A model generated the notes under the pieces. It was not told where the DNA came from and made no database searches. It saw nothing but the letters and a program-made list of their open reading frames with translations. A stretch of 7,116 nt of DNA from Bacteroidota bacterium (lineage in GTDB: Bacteria; Bacteroidota; Bacteroidia; Chitinophagales; Chitinophagaceae): NCBI GenBank assembly GCA_028877045.1, contig JAGWPQ010000713.1:1-7116 (forward strand), given 5' to 3'. The translations under genes and the position numbers were made by a program. Positions 5,840-7,116 of this stretch are shown here, piece after piece. Within the stretch, counting starts at the first letter, position 1; each line of letters opens with the position of its first letter.

Positions 5840-6580
5840 ATGAAACAGGATAAAAAAATAGAAAGAATCATTCCGGCCGAGCAGCCGGTTTATTTAGACG
5901 GCCCCAAACCGCGTATCAACGAATTGAATTTTGCATGGCGGGTATTTAAAGAATTTATTTATGCGTTCAGGACATTGCATTTTGCCGGTCCCTGCATTAC
6001 CGTTTTTGGTAGTGCCAGATTTGATGAATTCAATCCATATTATCTTGCTGCACGCGAATTTGGCAAACGCATAGCAGCATTGGGTTTTACCACATTAACT
6101 GGTGGTGGTCCCGGAATAATGGAAGCTGCCAATCGGGGTGCATTTGAAGCAGGCGGACAATCGATCGGCTGCAATATTAAATTGCCTTTCGAGCAAAGAG
6201 CAAATCCGTGGGTGAATGCCACCATTACATTCAATCATTTTTTTACGCGCAAAGTGATCCTGGTAAAATATTCTTATGCGTTTATTATTTTGCCCGGTGG
6301 TTTTGGAACGATGGACGAATTTTTTGAAACATTAACGCTGGTGCAAACAAAAAGTATCGAGCAATTTCCCATTGTTTTGTTTGGCGTAAAATATTATCAG
6401 CCTTTGTTCGATTACCTGCATTTGATGGCGCACAAAGGAACCATCACACACGATGATTTGAAATTGGTTTTATTGACTGATGATTTCGATAATGCCATTC
6501 AGCATATCCAAACTTATGTGCGAAAAAATTATACGGTTAAACCAAGAAAAAGATTGTGGTGGTTGTTTGAAAAAAGATAA
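5840..6580 (+). CDS. LOG family protein (TIGR00730; cytokinin riboside 5'-monophosphate phosphoribohydrolase-like)
   Basis: 246 residues with the family's diagnostic motifs on a Rossmann-like fold: V-F-G-S-A-R at 55-60, G-G-G-P-G-I-M-E-A-A-N-R-G-A at 88-101, the Arg137-Lys138 pair, and P-G-G-F-G-T-M-D-E at 152-160. Characterised LOG proteins cleave the N-glycosidic bond of nucleoside 5'-monophosphates, releasing the base and ribose 5-phosphate; many were once misnamed lysine decarboxylases. In this bacterium the likely role is nucleotide turnover rather than hormone synthesis, but the substrate cannot be read. The N-terminal ~50 residues, before the first beta strand, are an extension absent from the shortest LOG proteins and common in the longer bacterial group. 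The protein ends in a basic, Trp-containing tail. The ATG at 5840 is the natural start; no Shine-Dalgarno is seen. Repeat copy C begins only a few bases after the stop. Confidence 0.92.
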   Translation: MKQDKKIERIIPAEQPVYLDGPKPRINELNFAWRVFKEFIYAFRTLHFAGPCITVFGSARFDEFNPYYLAAREFGKRIAALGFTTLTGGGPGIMEAANRGAFEAGGQSIGCNIKLPFEQRANPWVNATITFNHFFTRKVILVKYSYAFIILPGGFGTMDEFFETLTLVQTKSIEQFPIVLFGVKYYQPLFDYLHLMAHKGTITHDDLKLVLLTDDFDNAIQHIQTYVRKNYTVKPRKRLWWLFEKR

Positions 6581-6583
6581 TTA

Positions 6584-6668
6584 TGTTGCCGGCGACAGAA
6601 TAAGAATGTGGCTGAGGTGCAGCCTGTACTGAGCTTGGCGAAATATCGCACACTTGTGCGTTCGGTTC
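6584..6668 (+). repeat. Dispersed intergenic repeat, copy C, split by 23 extra bases
   Basis: The left part (6584-6613) matches copy A at 23 of 30 and copy B at 22 of 30 positions. The right part (6646-6668) matches copy B at 19 of 23. Between them are 32 bases instead of the 9 found in B. The extra stretch includes actgagcttggcgaa (6628-6642). Two small hairpins are visible: GGCTG/CAGCC (6610-6624) and CGCAC/GTGCG (6647-6660). The element starts three bases after the LOG stop codon and runs in the same direction. No U-tract follows, so it is not a standard terminator. Confidence 0.65.
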
Positions 6669-6721
6669 ATCGCTCACCAAATATCAGGGAATAAAAATAT
6701 TGCTCTTAAAATTGAGATAAA

Positions 6722-7116
6722 ATGAAATTCAGTATTCCGGAAAAAATAAAAAAAGTATTTAAAATAACATCTATCATCATTGGTGTTTTATTGTTGCTGA
6801 TGTTTTCATTGCCGGCCATGTTTCCCGAAACGGTTTCTCAAAAAATAAAACAATGGACCAATAAAAGCATTAACGGTGAACTGAATTTTTCGAAAGCCAG
6901 ATTATCTTTCTTCAATCATTTTCCATCGCTCACATTAACCTTGTACGACTTTACTTTAAAAGGTTCAAAGCCTTTCGAAAAAGATACATTGATCGCTTCG
7001 AAAGAATTGGCGTTGGGAATTAATTTAAAATCTGTGTTCTCAAAAAGTATCAGCATCAGCCAGATATTTGTGAGCAACGGCGATATAAATATTGAAGTAA
7101 ATAAAAACGGAGAAGC
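6722..7116 (+). CDS. AsmA family protein, 3' end missing
   Basis: ATG at 6722-6724 opens a frame that runs off the right edge after 131 residues; an in-frame TGA at 6713-6715 bounds the start. Residues 1-14 are basic, then about residues 15-33 form one hydrophobic segment (I-T-S-I-I-I-G-V-L-L-L-L-M-F-S-L-P-A), a probable inner-membrane anchor with the rest in the periplasm. The region after it (S-F-F-N-H-F-P-S-L-T-L-T-L-Y-D-F-T-L-K-G near 62-81) is the typical AsmA N-terminal pattern of Bacteroidota, where a short strand after 'FPSLTL' is followed by a D-T-L-I motif. AsmA-like proteins are large (often 600-1000 residues) and are linked to lipid transport and outer-membrane assembly; that role is family knowledge and not visible here. 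It lies 141 bases after the LOG gene on the same strand, with repeat copy C between. Confidence 0.88.
   Translation, partial: MKFSIPEKIKKVFKITSIIIGVLLLLMFSLPAMFPETVSQKIKQWTNKSINGELNFSKARLSFFNHFPSLTLTLYDFTLKGSKPFEKDTLIASKELALGINLKSVFSKSISISQIFVSNGDINIEVNKNGE

Noticed and set aside
5833..5853. Six-codon open frame (ATG to TAA) overlapping the LOG start
   Set aside because: A possible leader peptide, but so short that it is expected by chance, and there is no supporting structure.
2754..6668. Repeats A-C as a CRISPR array
   Set aside because: Copies are kilobases apart, in both orientations and diverged; there are no regular spacers and no cas genes.
6584..6668. Copy C hairpins as a Rho-independent terminator for the LOG gene
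   Set aside because: The stems are only 5 bp and neither is followed by a T-tract.

Overview
The window reads as chromosomal DNA of a Bacteroidota bacterium, most likely Chitinophagaceae or a close relative. The evidence is: AT-rich DNA; genes without Shine-Dalgarno sequences; promoter-like sites of the Bacteroidota form (TTTG, then TAnnTTTG); a 42-residue ribosomal protein THX; a DUF4286 gene; a carboxypeptidase-regulatory-like domain protein; and an AsmA-type protein at the right edge. The lineage is inferred from gene content, not from a marker phylogeny.

Layout, left to right. (1) Positions 2-724, plus strand: the 3' part of a gene for a carboxypeptidase-regulatory-like domain protein. 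(2) 726-2682, minus strand: a two-gene unit of an LpxH/YbbF-like metallophosphoesterase followed by a glycosyltransferase. It converges on gene 1 with one base between the stop codons. (3) 2897-3383, minus strand: HU, then the small ribosomal protein THX, each followed by a clear hairpin-plus-U-tract terminator. (4) 3680-4758, minus strand: exonuclease III followed two bases later by a DUF4286 gene. (5) 4959-5756, minus strand: an exported protein, probably an outer-membrane beta-barrel. (6) 5840-6580, plus strand: a LOG-family phosphoribohydrolase, divergent from gene 5 across 83 bases that contain a 15-bp palindrome. (7) 6722 to the right edge, plus strand: the N-terminus of an AsmA-like protein.

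The genes are mostly housekeeping (nucleoid, ribosome, DNA repair) or envelope-related (metallophosphoesterase/glycosyltransferase pair, outer-membrane protein, AsmA). No phage, transposase, CRISPR, toxin-antitoxin or defence genes are visible.

The most unusual feature lies between genes. A roughly 72-bp element occurs three times (2754-2825, 4869-4940 on the minus strand, and a split copy at 6584-6668). The first two copies align without gaps at about 78% identity by hand count. The third carries 23 extra bases that include a second short motif, ctgagcttggcgaa. This looks like a dispersed intergenic repeat family and is the main lead in the window.
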